In this document: positions 1 through 13,800 of the stretch, one piece after another
Layout of the letters: every line of letters begins with the position of its first letter
Numbering within the stretch: position 1 is the first letter of the stretch
Assembly: GCA_914767885.1 (NCBI GenBank)
Contig: CAJZBQ010000061.1
Coordinates: 248,001 to 312,000, forward strand
DNA: 64,000 bases
From: Blepharisma stoltei
Taxonomy: Eukaryota > Ciliophora > Heterotrichea > Heterotrichida > Blepharismidae
Reading direction: 5' to 3'
The notes under the pieces: model-generated
What the model saw: only the letters and a program-made list of their open reading frames with translations
Told to the model about the DNA's origin: nothing
The model's database searches: none
Made by a program: the position numbers and the translations under genes

Positions 1-3000
1 ATGCGTAAGCTACTACGACTGATACGTAATTTCAAGCTGCGAGCAAAATACTTTGTGCTAATGAAATTCATGACTCTACTTGCATATTATTTTCCAGTTT
101 TACTCTCATAGATCCATCTGATACTATTTGTAGCTTATTTTTCCTTATAACAGTGTCATCAGTTATATCTCAGACTCATGTACCCGTAGAAAAGCTGTGA
201 GAAAGTGAAACAGGCAATGAAGACTCTAAATACATGTTCCCATCAAAATAAAGACCTCTTTTATATGCAGGTATAGGATCAACTGCCTCAGGGGATACAA
301 AATGCTGATAAGTGCTTGAAGAAGTTCCAGAAGTAAAAAAGCCATAAGAACCTTGAAAATCACTATTCCCAATGATTTAATTATTTCAGGAAAAATATCG
401 TATAAGACAACACAATGAAAAACCTATACAATTCAATTAATTATATCAAAGAATAAATCAATAACTTTAGTTGAAACTTCTGTGCATGAAGCTCCATATC
501 CATAAGGGCAGTCATTTAAGCATATATCATTTACCATCTGGCTTCCCGTTGTACAGCTGCTACATTCAAAATAGCTGGTTTGTTTGCAGACAGAACAAAG
601 CATATCACAAACTTCACAATTACCTGGCTTCCAAAACGTGTTTGCCTTACATTTACATCCTCCTGATCCATCATTTTCTGCATTTGTGATACAGCTTGAG
701 CAAGACCCAGAAAATGAATCACATGTTTTACATTGTAGAGTCTTACAAAGGGTGCATGTACCGCTAGAACTGCTATATCTACACCCATTCGTGCACGATC
801 CTGCACAACTTTCACAAGCTGATCCATTATAAAACTCCAAAAATGGGCAAGTTTTAGGACAGTTATAGTCACTAGGACACTGAGTGCATGGAGAAGTGCA
901 GCTTGACGTTTTATAGTCGTTGATATAATAACTTGCTGAATTAAAAATTTTTAAATTGTATAAAAAACCTTCAAAACTGCTTGTGCCTGCATTTCCGATG
1001 TAAAGAGTACCAGTGTTTTGGTCCTGAAAATAAGTTTGTGTTGAAGATGTACTTGACCCTGTAGATATTGAGTTAAAATATGAGCTTATGGTCACTGTGT
1101 TGCTGCTTGAGTTAATATTTCCTGTAAATGAAACAAAGCTCCAGCTACTTGTCAAGATATCTTGAGATGATAAAACAGAAAGTGACGAAGAATCACTGAG
1201 AGTAAGCGAAAGTTTGGGAAATCCGCCATTGAGTTCTAGACAAAAGATTTGTAACCCTGAAACTATTTTCGTTACAATTGGACCTGAAGATATTGGAAAT
1301 ACTCATATAGATATAGCAAAATATGGACCTATCACAGTATTCGTTTGCATGTAGCTTGATGATTTAAAATAATACCCTTGTAGATACTGAGGGTATGGAT
1401 CGCCTGCCTCATAGGTTGGATAAACATTACTGGTAGGCCCAACTTGCACCCCTGAGACTGAATCAAGCTTTATTTGGTCGTAAAGGGATAAGCTTAGCCC
1501 AATTCTTGATGAAAAAGTGCAAGTTTTTGTTGAGGAATCCTCTATAAATCCTGTTGGGCAGTTTATTAGACATACCTTATTAATTAGTAAAAAATAGCCA
1601 GAATTGCATGAAGTGCATAAAGTATCTAAAGGACCTACACAAGAAGCACATTTAGTATTGCAAGGAGAGCAAAGAGCTTGGCTTGCAGGCTGATAAAACC
1701 CAGAATTGCATTGGCAAGGAGATCCAGAAGCATTAGAAATGCACAGCGTACAGCTGTTTGATAAAAAAGATGAGCACTGGGCGCATAAAAAATCATCACA
1801 AATGTAGCAAGATGTCCCTCTAGTGCATCCCATTGTACAAGAGCCTGAGGCTAAGCATGGTTGGCAATTGCTTCCATCATAATAATAAGAATACTCACAT
1901 GGCCATAAGGTTGATACCACTCCACCTGTAAAGCCATAAAGATTATAGGGTGTAGAAAAGTCTGTAATGGTTTCTCCTCATAGCTGAAAATAGCTTATAA
2001 AGCCATTGAATTTTGGAGAGCCTTTGCCTATATACAGCTGCCCACCAGCTGGAAGCCTAAATACGTAATTTGCAACTGTAACTGCTGTCCCAGCTATCAT
2101 ATTTAGATATGGAGTTATTGTCGTAGATTTATTAATAAATCCAACTGAACAAGAAATATAGCTTCATGTTTTTAAAGTTATAGGATTCGATACAGTGTAG
2201 CTTGCTGTTGTACCGTCTCAAGTTTCTAACTTTGCAATAAATATAATTAACTTCCCCCTTTGTGAACGAACAAAAAAATTTTGTTCGCTAAAGAGAAGGG
2301 CTAAATTTTTTTTGTTGAAATTTATTCGTAAAAATTAGAAAGCAAAATATTAATTTAATTTTAAAATCAAACAGAATTAGCAAGAGACTTCATTATAATA
2401 ATTATCACTTATGTATAAAAGTGTTTTTGTCCGCTCACAGGGTTTTACTAGAAAAAAAGGATTTTCCAATGTTTTTGTTTGCTATTGAGGGGAGTAAGTA
2501 TTTTTTCGTTATTTGGAAAATAACAAAGTAAAATAAAAATTTCTGAAAATTAAACTTATATATAAATACTTTAAAAATCAATTTATCTTAATTTGAACAC
2601 TTTAACATTATTTTTTGAAATAAAAATTATAAGAATAATAAATTTTTTCTTCAATTTTAATTAAGACTTATTATAAAAATGTTTTCACAGTTAGTAATGA
2701 TAAAAGTGTTCGTTATTAATTGAGAAAATAAGTCAAAATAAATAGTTCCTGCAGCACTAAAAATAAGTGTATTTGTGCTATCACTAATTAGAACCCCAGA
2801 AATAGCATAAGCCCAAATTCCTATGCTTCAAGTATTAGATAAATTTATAGACCCACTCAAAAACTTATTCGAATCAAAATAAAGGCCTCTATTTTTAGCT
2901 GGTAATGGATCAGTCGTTTCTGCGCTATTCCAATAATTATAGCTTGTAGAGCTACTACCAGTAATCAATTCTGAAGCATATACCCCAGCAAATGGAGTAT

Positions 3001-4188
3001 TAAAATCAGCTGTTAAAACTGGAAAACAATAGTGCCCTCCACATTCCCATGCTCCATACGGAGTCCCATATAAGCAAACTCCTGCATTAGGTAATCCAAA
3101 ATTGCATAATGTGCTTGTCCAAGTTTGGGTGCATTCTATTGCTAGATGGTCACAGCATAATGGAGGGATTCCTGTAGTGCATGCAGAGCAAGATGCAAAA
3201 GAATACCCAGTGCAAGAGCTACAATCTGTCGAAAAGCAAATTGAACAGTCGCTTCTAATGCATCAAGGCCAATTTGGGCATGAATTATTACAGTCATTGC
3301 AATTAGTTCCGTCTCAGTACTGCTTATCAGCACAATCAACTGTTGGAGTCGACGTTGGGCTATTTACTTCATTATCAACCCTTGTTTGAAGCCAATAAAT
3401 AAACCCTTTAAACGAATCAACTGTACTTGTAGATCCAAGATTTCAAATATAAGTCCCACTAGGAAAACTCATCTCAGAATCAGCCCATGATGTGCTATAA
3501 TCTGTACCTCCATCAGCATCAATGCTGAATGAGGCTGTATTACAATTATCCTGGCTAAAATAAATTGACACATAATGCCAAGATGATGAATATGAATTGG
3601 CACTTATCTCTGAAACAGAATTTTGTGATCCGTCTGAGCCATTAATTAAAGCATCAAATTGATATTTCCCAAGGACTGAAGATATTCTTATATAAGAAAT
3701 TGAGCCAATTAGGACGTTTAAAATTTCTCCACCTTCAAGAGCTTTTATTCATAATTTAAAATAAAATAAAGACCTGGGATAAAACTTGTGTTGCTGGACA
3801 TCCCAGATGTAGGGGCAAAATAAAACCCACGGTCTAAGGTAGGTAAAGGGGAATTTTGTGATTGATCATTAAATGGGATTCCTCCTGGGTTTAAAAATTC
3901 TGTGCCGCTGGGATCCTGTATTTTGTCAAACGTAAAATCTTGAAAACCAGAAAATTCTAAAGTGAATAAAATTGTATTTGAAGGATCAGGCCCAGCGCAA
4001 TATTTATAGCAGCTAGGACAAGTATTTTCATCTGAAAAGCGAGTTGGACACTCCTCTGTGCATATAAGGTTGTCAGTCATGTATTTTGGCTTATTGCAGC
4101 TAAGTCTTCCACCAGCAGTTAAACTATCATTTGGGCAAGCTGAAAGAACTAAAACAGCATGAGCGATTAAAATAAAGATCCTTAGCAT
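1..4188 (-). CDS. Paralog A: giant LamG / cysteine-rich repeat surface protein (C-terminal part outside window)
   Basis: The start ATG is at 4186-4188. It is aligned with paralog B's start and followed by a hydrophobic signal peptide (LRIFILIAHAVLVLSA). Going leftward there is an N-terminal Cys segment, LamG-like module 1 (about 4000-3380), cysteine-rich repeat 1 (3340-3060), LamG 2 (3010-1930), Cys 2 (1915-1560), LamG 3 (1540-900), Cys 3 (890-500) and the start of LamG 4 (480-1). LamG modules carry a DPxPxYxRGxYF-type strand and an (L/Y)IG-GFxGFLYxLxI(Y/F) end. The Cys repeats have CxxC pairs spaced as in furin/GFR-type repeats. In-frame TGA codons stand where paralogs have TGG. IESs at 364-443 and 2227-2728 interrupt it. 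It is very close to B (regions 433-1920 and 12604-14091). It should be a secreted or membrane ectodomain by analogy with B-E, whose C-termini are visible. Ligand unknown. Confidence 0.85.
364..445. other. Short IES (80 bp) at start of LamG 4 of gene A
   Basis: Reading on the minus strand, the frame runs VIDLFFD and then breaks until SDFQGSYG. Joining the TA at 364-365 to the TA at 444-445 gives FDSDFQGSYG, which matches the module in other paralogs. The insert is AT-rich with no clear terminal repeat. Paralog B has a related IES at the same codon, so it predates the A/B duplication. Confidence 0.85.
2227..2730. mobile_element. IES (502 bp) carrying a C-rich MITE, in LamG 2 of gene A
   Basis: Gene B is uninterrupted here (14398-14406). 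Removing 2227-2728 between TA at 2227-2228 and TA at 2729-2730 restores B's frame. Inside, about 2253-2500 is a copy of the C-rich palindromic MITE: the left end runs CTTCCCCCTTTGTGAACG, followed by a hairpin with TTTTGTTCGC, and the right end is TTTGCTATTGAGGGGAG. The MITE seems nested in, or close to, the IES rather than reaching both TA borders. Confidence 0.85.
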
Positions 4189-4879
4189 TTTTATTATAAA
4201 CTCATTCAATAACTTAAAAAATAAACAAAAACGATTAAAATTTAAAAATAAGCTTTTTAAGCAATAAGACTACAAATAGTGATTATTTTTAGAAATTAGG
4301 AAAGTCTATAGGCTTTTAGAGATGACTGGCGAAGAAAATAGATAAACTAATATCTCTTATGAAATGGTATTTTACCATGTTTTTAGGATATAATTGCTTT
4401 CCTCATTTCCAAATATACTTGAATTTTAAGCTTTTTAAAGACTTTTTATTAAGCCATCATTAAATGTTGAAAAATATTATCTGATATCTAGTGATTATAT
4501 ACAAATCAAATCGATGCTCTTCTCATATGCCTAAGTTAAATTAATTTTATTAAAATTAAATGTCATAGATAATATAAAGGTTTCTAAATTAAATTATAAA
4601 ATAATTTTTTGATCAACTTGGCTGTGAGTTGGAAGTATTTTTGCTTTTTCAATATTTCCAGTGCTGAACTTAGCTCTAAAAAACTCATATATAGCCCATG
4701 AGCAATTTTAGACCGCTATTATATGAAGAAACCGGCCATTCCATGAGTTTGATCACTAAACTTGCTCAGAAAATTGATATTAGGCATCGCATTTTCAACT
4801 CTTCAACTTGTCTAGAAAATCAAACTTAGGAAGTTGCTCATAGTGTTAAAGTCTAAGATAACTCAAAATCTATCCTAGG
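4189..4879. other. Intergenic spacer A/B
   Basis: About 690 bp of AT-rich sequence between the stop of gene B and the start of gene A. I see no ORF, RNA gene or repeat that I can name. It holds whatever promoter A has and the 3' end of B. Confidence 0.7.
4194..4199. promoter_or_regulatory. TTATAA core upstream of gene A ATG
   Basis: A palindromic TTATAA lies 5 nt before the ATG. The same core lies 2-12 nt before the ATG of B, C, D and E. The background is very AT-rich, so each site alone is weak; the case rests on all five starts having it. It could be an initiator or promoter box feeding a very short 5' UTR. Confidence 0.35.
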
Positions 4880-7800
4880 CTATACAGTCCTAACAAAAAT
4901 AGTTATAGAAGCAAGTAACTGAACCCCTATTATTATGACAATAATAATCACAATGCAATTTTCAATTTTAGACATCGCATTTGACTCGAGATTAAATAAA
5001 TAAGCAACTGTGGAGCCCATTATTATACATATGAGTATTTCAGAAACTAAGTTGCTTAATTGCGATATTTGGTCTTTAAAAGGACAATAAATTAATAGGT
5101 GCATGATAGTCATTAAGGAAAGCACAATATTAATAGTTACTTCTGTTTCTGGGTAATTTCTTAAATAGACTAAGTTTGCTATATAAATAAGCCTCCTTAC
5201 AAAAAACACAAAATAATATTGGGTCGTTAGAAATTCTCGGTCAGTTCTAAACTCATAAAATAATGAGCCAAAAGAGGCAAAAAATGTTTTTTGATGTAAT
5301 AAGATCCTTTTTTTATTTTTATAGGAAAATGCAAAAAATAATCCTGGAGTAATAATGAGTAATATGCCGACTGATGCACAGATAATAAAATTGATTATTT
5401 GTGTTGCGTTAGTAAACTTTAATTCGATAATTCCTATACAAACTGCAGCTCCTAATTCAAGATAGCATTGAATCCAAAATCTCAAATAAAATGCAAATTG
5501 ATATGACCTTAATGTTTTTCTGACTCCTTATAAGGAAACAAATATTTAATACCTTTAATTATGATAAGTTCAAAGGTTCGAAAAAAATAAATAAAATAAT
5601 TTAAAAAAAATAAGTAATGAGTAAGCTTATTACCAACCCATCTATGAGAACATTTCGAAAAATAAAAAACTAATGGTAGAGCTACAATAGAAGTCAATAT
5701 CAATGTAAAATCATTTCCTTGATTTATCAAAATTAGATCTGTCTCAAATCCAAAATCCTGAGCTTGAGAATATGGAGTATTTCCTTCTTGTTCATCTATT
5801 AAATAAGAAAACATATTTGGAAATAAGTTAAAACTGTTCAGATTATTCAAAAACGCTCTTAGTTGGCTAGAAAAAGGAATTCCAGATAAAGTCAAGTAGC
5901 TAACCTCCAGTTGGCAAGCGACGTTCGCTTATAGAGGGATTTATTTCTTATATATAAAATTGTTTTTTCGAAGCCCAATCGAAATAACTTAAAAGCTAAT
6001 ATTAATTTAACCTATAAAATTATGTTTTAAAATTGAGATAAACAGAATTATCTATCACTTATATATCAAAGTATTTTTACTTACTCCCCCCCTCCGTGAG
6101 TGAACAAAACCATTAGAAAAATCCCTATTTTTTGCCAAAAAACCCCACCCTCCGTGAGTGAACAAAAATGTTTTTAATAGAAAAATTTTTTATGGAAAAA
6201 AAATTAATATATAAATGATAATTAGTATAATGAAATCTAGAGCTAATCCTGTTTAATTTTGAACAAATTGCTTTTTAAAACATAAATTTTGCAAATTGAA
6301 TTATATATTTGCTTTCCAATTTTTGCGAATTAGGATTTTTTTAAATTTCGAAAAAAAATATTTTTTATAAAAATTTATATATAAATTTTTTTAAAAAAAA
6401 AATTAACCCCCCTCCGTGAGTGAACAAAATTTTTTTTGTTCACTCACGGAAGGGGGGGTGGAGTTAAAATAATTTTTTGCTAACTCAAGGTTAGGTATTT
6501 TGCCCAAAAATAGGGATTTTTAAAATATTGATGCCCGTTCAGGGGAGTAAGAATTTGCAATGTATTCATAATGCTTCATAAAGAGCTTGGATTTGGGCTT
6601 ATAAATGATGACGCAAGAGCTGCAGCAACTGTAGTTTGCGCTACTGCTGTTGCTTGTGATGTAGTTGCTGCAACATCTGAGGAATATGGATCAGGATTAT
6701 AAGAATTCAAAATTACAGTAAAATCTGATGAATTTAAGATGCCATTAGACACTGATTTTACTTCTTTTAGATCTAAAAACGTCAATTTAGCTAATGTGCC
6801 TTTAGAAATTTTCTCTTTTATGTTTAAAGATATATAATAAAAGGTGCTATTTACTTGCTCAATTTTACATGTAATTTCTCCTTGTTTTTCAATTAGTACT
6901 ATAAAATCATAGACTCTAAGATCTTTTGCTAGGCTTTCTGAAAAGGTAAGCAAGAGGGAATTATCAAAGAAAACTGTAAGTTTTGCTGAAAAAGGAACCA
7001 ATGTACAAGCTTTGATACCATTGTAGCCTAGATTGCAATAGCAGAGATCGGCTTTGAGGCTAGCGTTTTCTACACAAGCTGTACATTTTGTAGCAGATTC
7101 ACAAAGAGTGCAGAGACTTGGACAGGGATAAAAGACTCCATCAGGACCTCTAAATCCGCCTTGTGCTATAGGAATGCAAGTGGTATTATTTGGAGTTCCT
7201 AGCGCATGATTATCATCGCAGATGCATGAGTCAGGGTTTATAGCATTTTCTTTGCAAGTCACGCATTCTGCTGATGAATATCCAATACAGTCTTCACATA
7301 ATAAATTACTGCAGAGTGAGCAGGTGTCTCGTCAGTCCCTGCAAGACTTTTCGCATTTTATATTGCAATTATTGCACTTATTATCAGCAGGCCCGCTCCA
7401 ATATTCATTTATTTTGCAGTTTGGGATGCAGATTTGGTTTGTTGGACAAACATTGCAGTTTTCATTACACAATTTAGTCGACAGGCTTGATATTGGTTTT
7501 ATTATGCTAAACATCTGAATACTATAAATAAAGCCTTGATAATAATTATAAAGTCCTTGTGAGCTAAGTTGGGCTCCTATAGTAATTGTAGTATCAGAAA
7601 CTGTATCAAAAAAAGCTCCATACCCTGAAGTTGCAGAGGAATCAGATAGGCCATTTATATAGCTTGACATTATATTATAGCCGCTATTTGGTTCTAGTGT
7701 AAATACAATATGACTTCATTCATAATTATTAAGCAAGGTTTGGCATATGCATAAAATGGCGATGTCGTCTAGCCTGTCCTCTATTGTGATGATGGCCATG

Positions 7801-10800
7801 CATATCCGGGCATGGTTTTAGAGTCAGGAGTTGGCCAGAAATATCTGGTGTCATGCAGCGAAGGACTTAAGCATAAATCCACCGGCTTATTTTCTGATCC
7901 AATGGGCAGTTACTCATAACTTCTTTTGTCATTAGTACTCGAGCCAGCAGCGCCCGAAATGGATTAGGGTAAATCACCAACTCAAGTGGTCATAATTTGC
8001 CCCAGATAGTGCCCAGCGAAGGCCTTTGACCCAATAGGGCAATATCATTACTAAGAACCATGAGTTTCGGTCTGGGTTTGAAGTTACCAGGGTGAAACCT
8101 ATGCCGCCAGGCTACTAGCACCTCACAAAATCTGCCAATGCGAAGTAAGGACAATAAACACCCACTATATCTAATCTAATCTAAGCAAGGCTTGAGACTG
8201 GTATATGAAAGGAGATGAACTTATAATCAATGAAATTGCTGGCTTACTGCCTATTAACAGGATTGAGTAAAGCACTGAAAAATTGTTAGTAATATCATGT
8301 TTCGATAACAGAGCAGAGGAAGAAATTTCTGTATTAATTCATATAGAAATTGTGAAGGCAGTCCCAATTAGAAGATTTGGAGATGTATAGGTCGAATACT
8401 CAGGCAGCCTTAAAACTGAAGATTGCCCATTAAAATAAAACCCTCTTAAATAAGCAGGGATAGGATCATCAGCTTCATAATCTGGATAAAATTGTTCAGA
8501 TGACCCAGTTATGACTGGGATTGAGTTTGCTTTATCATAAATGACTCCATTCAGAGTATTAAGGTCTAAGTCAAAAAATTTTTCTTTGGCTAGCATACAT
8601 CCATTTGGAGAAGAATAATATCCTGCAGGACAGACAGCTTTGCAAACTCCTAAAGAACTAAAATATCCATCTGCACAAGATAAGCAGCCCAAAGAGCTAG
8701 AAGATATGCAGGTTTCGCAAGAAATATCACATAATTCGCAGACTTCATTAATAGTATTTCAATAATACCCAGAATTGCATTGGCAGCTGGTGCCTACTAA
8801 ATTTGCGTTTGTTTTGCAAGTAATGCATGTATTTGTATAGTCGTCACATACTTTGCAGATAACGTCTTTACATAAATTGCAGCTTTTATCACTTCTTACG
8901 CAGCCATTATTAGAGCAGCCAAACAAACAAGCTACACAGATGCTGCCATCTAAGTATTTGTCTAAACCACAATTATCAATACAAGCATTGCTATTATCAA
9001 TAGGGCAGAGGGAGCATGAATTGCAAGGACTTGAAACTAAACTACTGACTGCTATTGGTGTATTATAGATTTTTAGATCCCATAAAAATCCATTAAAAGA
9101 TGACACTAAAGATGTAGGGCTTGAATAGCATGCCCCAATTGCTATTAAAAACGAATTTTCTAAATCATTCAATCAGCTTGGTGCTAAATCGCTTGAAAGA
9201 TCGCTTGCTCCATTTAGAGATAAAGTTACAATTTGCTGAGGGGTAGAACTTATGCCGGAAATTGCTGATATAAAATTTCATTGAGAAAGGGTAGCCTCTA
9301 ATAAGGGATTAGAGCTTGTATAAGTAATTGTGGATGAGTCTTTTAGAGTCAATGTAAGAGATGGATATTTGTTTGTTAGTTCAAGGCTGATCGATTTTTT
9401 AAATAATCCGCTGTTAGCTTGCTTAGAAAAAATAACCCCAGTGCCTACTATTGGTTTTATTCAAACTGCTATAGTAAATTTTGGTGCAAAAGTTAGTAGT
9501 GGTGTCGTAGTACCTGCATAAGGAGGCAGCTGCATATAAGATGAGCCAGTAAAATAATAACCTCTATTAATAGTTGCTATAGGATCAGTTGCATCGTAAT
9601 TAGGATAAAAGCTATTATCTTTGCCTGTAAGTACTGGTATATTTGACTTTAAATCGGTAACGACATCTTTTATTTGATGCGGCATCAAATTGAATACAAA
9701 AAAATTGGTATAAGCAGGATTAGCATTACAATTACTACCATTTACAGTATATCCAGTAGGGCAAAATGACATACACAAAGATTGAACCAGATAGTACCCT
9801 GATATACAAGTAAGGCAGCCATTAAATTTTAGTGTAGAGCAAGATGCACAAATTGAATGGCACAGCTCGCAGCTTTGGAAGTTGGGAACTCATAATGCAT
9901 TTGCAAGACACACACAATGACCAGCTGATTTATAAGCATTTGTAATACAGCTTGTGCATTCTCCTGAAAAAGTAGTGCATGATTCGCATTCTTTATCTCT
10001 ACAGAGATTGCATGATAAGTCATTAACACATCCTTGGATGCAGCCAGTGCAAGTTATGCAGCTATCAGGGTATTTATCGAAATCGCATTCACTTAAGCAC
10101 AAATGATTTGATGGACAAGTAGAGCAGCCAGAAACGCATGAAGAAGTAGCATAATCATCAGCTTGATTGCTATACGAATTATATATTATTAATCGTGCTA
10201 AAAAACCGTGAAGCCCTGAAGTTCCAAAAGTTTCATCGTTTCCTATATAAAGGTATCCTAAAGTAGTATCTTTAAAGTAGGTCAAAGAAGCAGTTGTAAT
10301 AGAGCTAGTAGATACTGCATTGATGTAGAGATTAATAATGGTTTTTCCATCAGACTGGACTTGGCCTGTAAAGCTTAAGAAATGCCAACTGTTTAAAATA
10401 CTTGTAGAAGCTGTTAAAGTTGTAGAAGTTGAATCAGAAAATATTACTGAGAGTACTGGAAACCCAGATGGGTCTACAGTTATCTTAAAAATATCGCTAG
10501 ATATGTACTTTGTTACTAATATTCCATCTGAAAGTGGTTTAGTTCATATAGAAACTGTAAATGATGGCGCTATCATTACAGTCGATGATAAATATTTGCT
10601 GAATTTAAAATAGTAGCCTCTTTTATAAGCTGGAATTGGATCATTAGCATCAAAATTTGGATAAGTATAAGCATTATTAATACCTACATTAAACCCAGAA
10701 ACCGTATCAAGACGAATCTGGCCTGTTAAATCCAGGCTTATTCCTATATTTGATGCATAATCACATGCATTTGTGATTGAATTTTTAATATACCCCGATG

Positions 10801-13800
10801 GACACTCACTTAAGCATTGTCCAGTTGAGGCAAACAAGAAAAACCCTGAAATGCACGCAGTGCATTTATTATAAATCGAAATAGTACATAGAGAACACCC
10901 GCTTGGACATAACGCACACGAGAGTCCATCTATAGAAATCCCATAGCCAGGATTGCAAAAGCATGAGCCAGAAACCAAATGAGCACTAGAAATGCATTGA
11001 GTGCATTTTCCGGCTCCAAACCCTGTACAAACTAAGCATAATATATCATAACAAATATTGCAGGAATTTCCTCTAACGCATCCTTTAGTGCATGAGTTGC
11101 AAGATGGGCAAGAAGCACCATCTTGATATGAATAGAATGAGCAAGCTGATAAGCAAGAAGATGTTAATCCAACCCCACAAAATGAAAAGCCATTAAGGAT
11201 ACTTGCAAAATTACTAATTCTTACATTTCACAGCTGAAAAGAATATAAAAACCCAACAAATCCAAAGCTGCCGACTCTTCCTAATTTCAAATTAGTTGAT
11301 GATTGGTCTCGAAAAATCAAATTAGGATTACTTAATGAGTTTTTTAAAACTCCATTGACATAAATTTCGAAAATAGTTGTACTTGATGCATAAGCTACTA
11401 CGATTGATATAAAATTTCAACCTCCCAGCTGGTTACTTTGTGTTAATGAAATTTCTGATTCTACTTGCATATTTACACATAAGTAATATGGAGATTTCTG
11501 AGCTTGCCATCTTATGGTTTATTTACTGAAAAATAGGATTTATCAATTGATTCATCTTAAAGGGAGGTAAAAAAGTAATTAGTTCTTTTCAATCTTAATT
11601 TAGCCTTGCATATTGTCTTCCAGTTTTACTATCATAGATCCAGGTGATGATATTTGTAGCCGATCTTTACTTATAATAAAGTCATCACTTATATCCCAAA
11701 CTCATGTCGCCATAGAAAAGGTGTGAGAAAGTGGAACAGGCAATGAAGACTGCAAATGCATGTTCCCATAAAAATAAAGACCTCTTTTATATGCAGGTAT
11801 AGGATCAACTGCTTCAGGGGTTACAAAAGGCTGATAAGTGCTTGAAGAAGTCCCAGAAGTAAAAATGCCATAAGAGCCTTGAAAATCAGTATTACTATTA
11901 GCATTAACATTAGGATTAGTGGGCGTCTGCCGTATTGGCTACGCAGTCACTATGGACTCTGTCGGGCTCACCGTCCCGGTTCTACTTTGCTAGACTCAGG
12001 AAAATTGGTTCGCTCTCCAGAGCAGCTCGGACACTTCCCTTCATCTTCTTGAGACCATACTGGCATGAAAATCAAAAGTCAGATTCCCCAAAGACATCTA
12101 CTCCTCCCCCTTTAGGGCGAGTACTGAATGGATTGGCTATGGACTTCTGCGGCTGCTGCATGAGTCACGAAGGTTAGCCAATTAAATCCCAAAAAATGGA
12201 GTCCTTTCGGCAAAAAGTAAAATCCAGATTCTGGAGGTAGCTCCTTTCACACTAGGCAGTGGCCCAATTGGTCTAAATTTTCCCTGTAGACCTTGCTGGC
12301 TTGCCCTTTCTAAGCCTGAGCTCTCCTTTCCCTCGATGTAAAATCCAATCACGAATTTAGACTGAGGATTAGCCTTTAATCAGTAACAGAGTTGCTTACC
12401 TAGTAATGCTGCCCATTTCAGGGTTAGTAAAACCTTGCCGGATATAATTAAATATGGCACCTCAGCGCTTCGGGGTCTGCTCCACCACTTTCTTCGAGCA
12501 CATATTAATTATGAAAAATCAGTATTCCCAATGATTTAATTATTTCAGTAAAAATATTCATATAAGACAATACGATGTTTTAATTACTGAAAACCTATAC
12601 AATTCAATCAGTTATATCAAATAATAAATCAATAACTGGAGTTGAGACTACTGTGCAAGAAGCTCCATATCCATAAGGGCAGTCATTTAAGCATATATCA
12701 TTTACCATCTGGCTTCCCGTTGCACAGCTGCTACATTCAAAATAGCTGGTTTGTTTGCAGACAGAACAAAGAATATCACACACTTCACAATTACCTGGCT
12801 TCCAAAACGTGTTTGCCTTACATTTGCATCCTCCTGATCCATCATTCTCTGCATTTGTGATGCAGCTTGAGCAAGACCCAGAAAATGAATCACATGTTTT
12901 ACATTGTAGAGTCTTACAAAGGGTGCATGTTCCGCTAGAACTGCTATATCTACATCCATTCGTGCACGATCCTGCACAACTTTCACAAACTGATCCATTA
13001 TAAAACTCAAAAAATGGGCAAGTTTTAGGACAGTTATAGTCACTAGGACACTGAGTGCATGGAGAAGTGCAGCTTGAGGTTTTATAGTCGTTGATATAAT
13101 AACTTGCTGAATTAAAAATTTTTAAATTGTATAAAAAACCTTCAAAACTGCTTGTGCCTGCATTTCCGATGTAAAGAGTACCAGTGTTTTGGTCCTGAAA
13201 ATAAGTTTGTGTTGAAGATGTACTTGACCCTGTAGATATTGAGTTAAAATATGAATTTATGGTCACTGAGTTGCTGCTTGAGTCAATATTTCCTGCAAAT
13301 GAAACAAAACTCCAGCTGCTTGTCAGGGTATTCTGAGATGATAAAACAGAAAGTGACGAAGAATCACTGAGAGAAAGTATAAGCTTGGGAAATCCGCCAT
13401 TGAGTTCTAGACAAAAAATTTGTACCCCAGAAATTATTTTAGTTACAATTGGGCCTGAAGATACTGGAAATACTCATATAGATATAGCAAAATATGGAGA
13501 TATCACAGTATTTGTTAGCATATAGCTTGATGATTTAAAATAATACCCTTGGAGATACTGAGGGTATGGATCGCCTGTTTCATAAGTTGGATAAACATTA
13601 TTGGTAGACCCAACTTGCACCCCTGATACTGAATCAAGCTTTATTTGGTCATAAAGGGATAAACTTAGCCCAATTCTTGATGAAAAAGTGCAAGTTTTTG
13701 TTGAGGAATCCTCTATAAATCCTGTTGGACAGTTTATTAGACATACCTTATTAATATATAAAAAATAGCCAGAATTGCATGAAGTGCATAAAGTATCTAA

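Noticed and set aside
584-832. Plus-strand open frames rich in His/Leu/Gln opposite cysteine repeats (also 3102-3389, 12755-13003, 24604-24885 and others)
   Set aside because: They are the antisense of the TGY-rich Cys repeats, recur wherever those repeats occur, and lack start context and conservation of their own.
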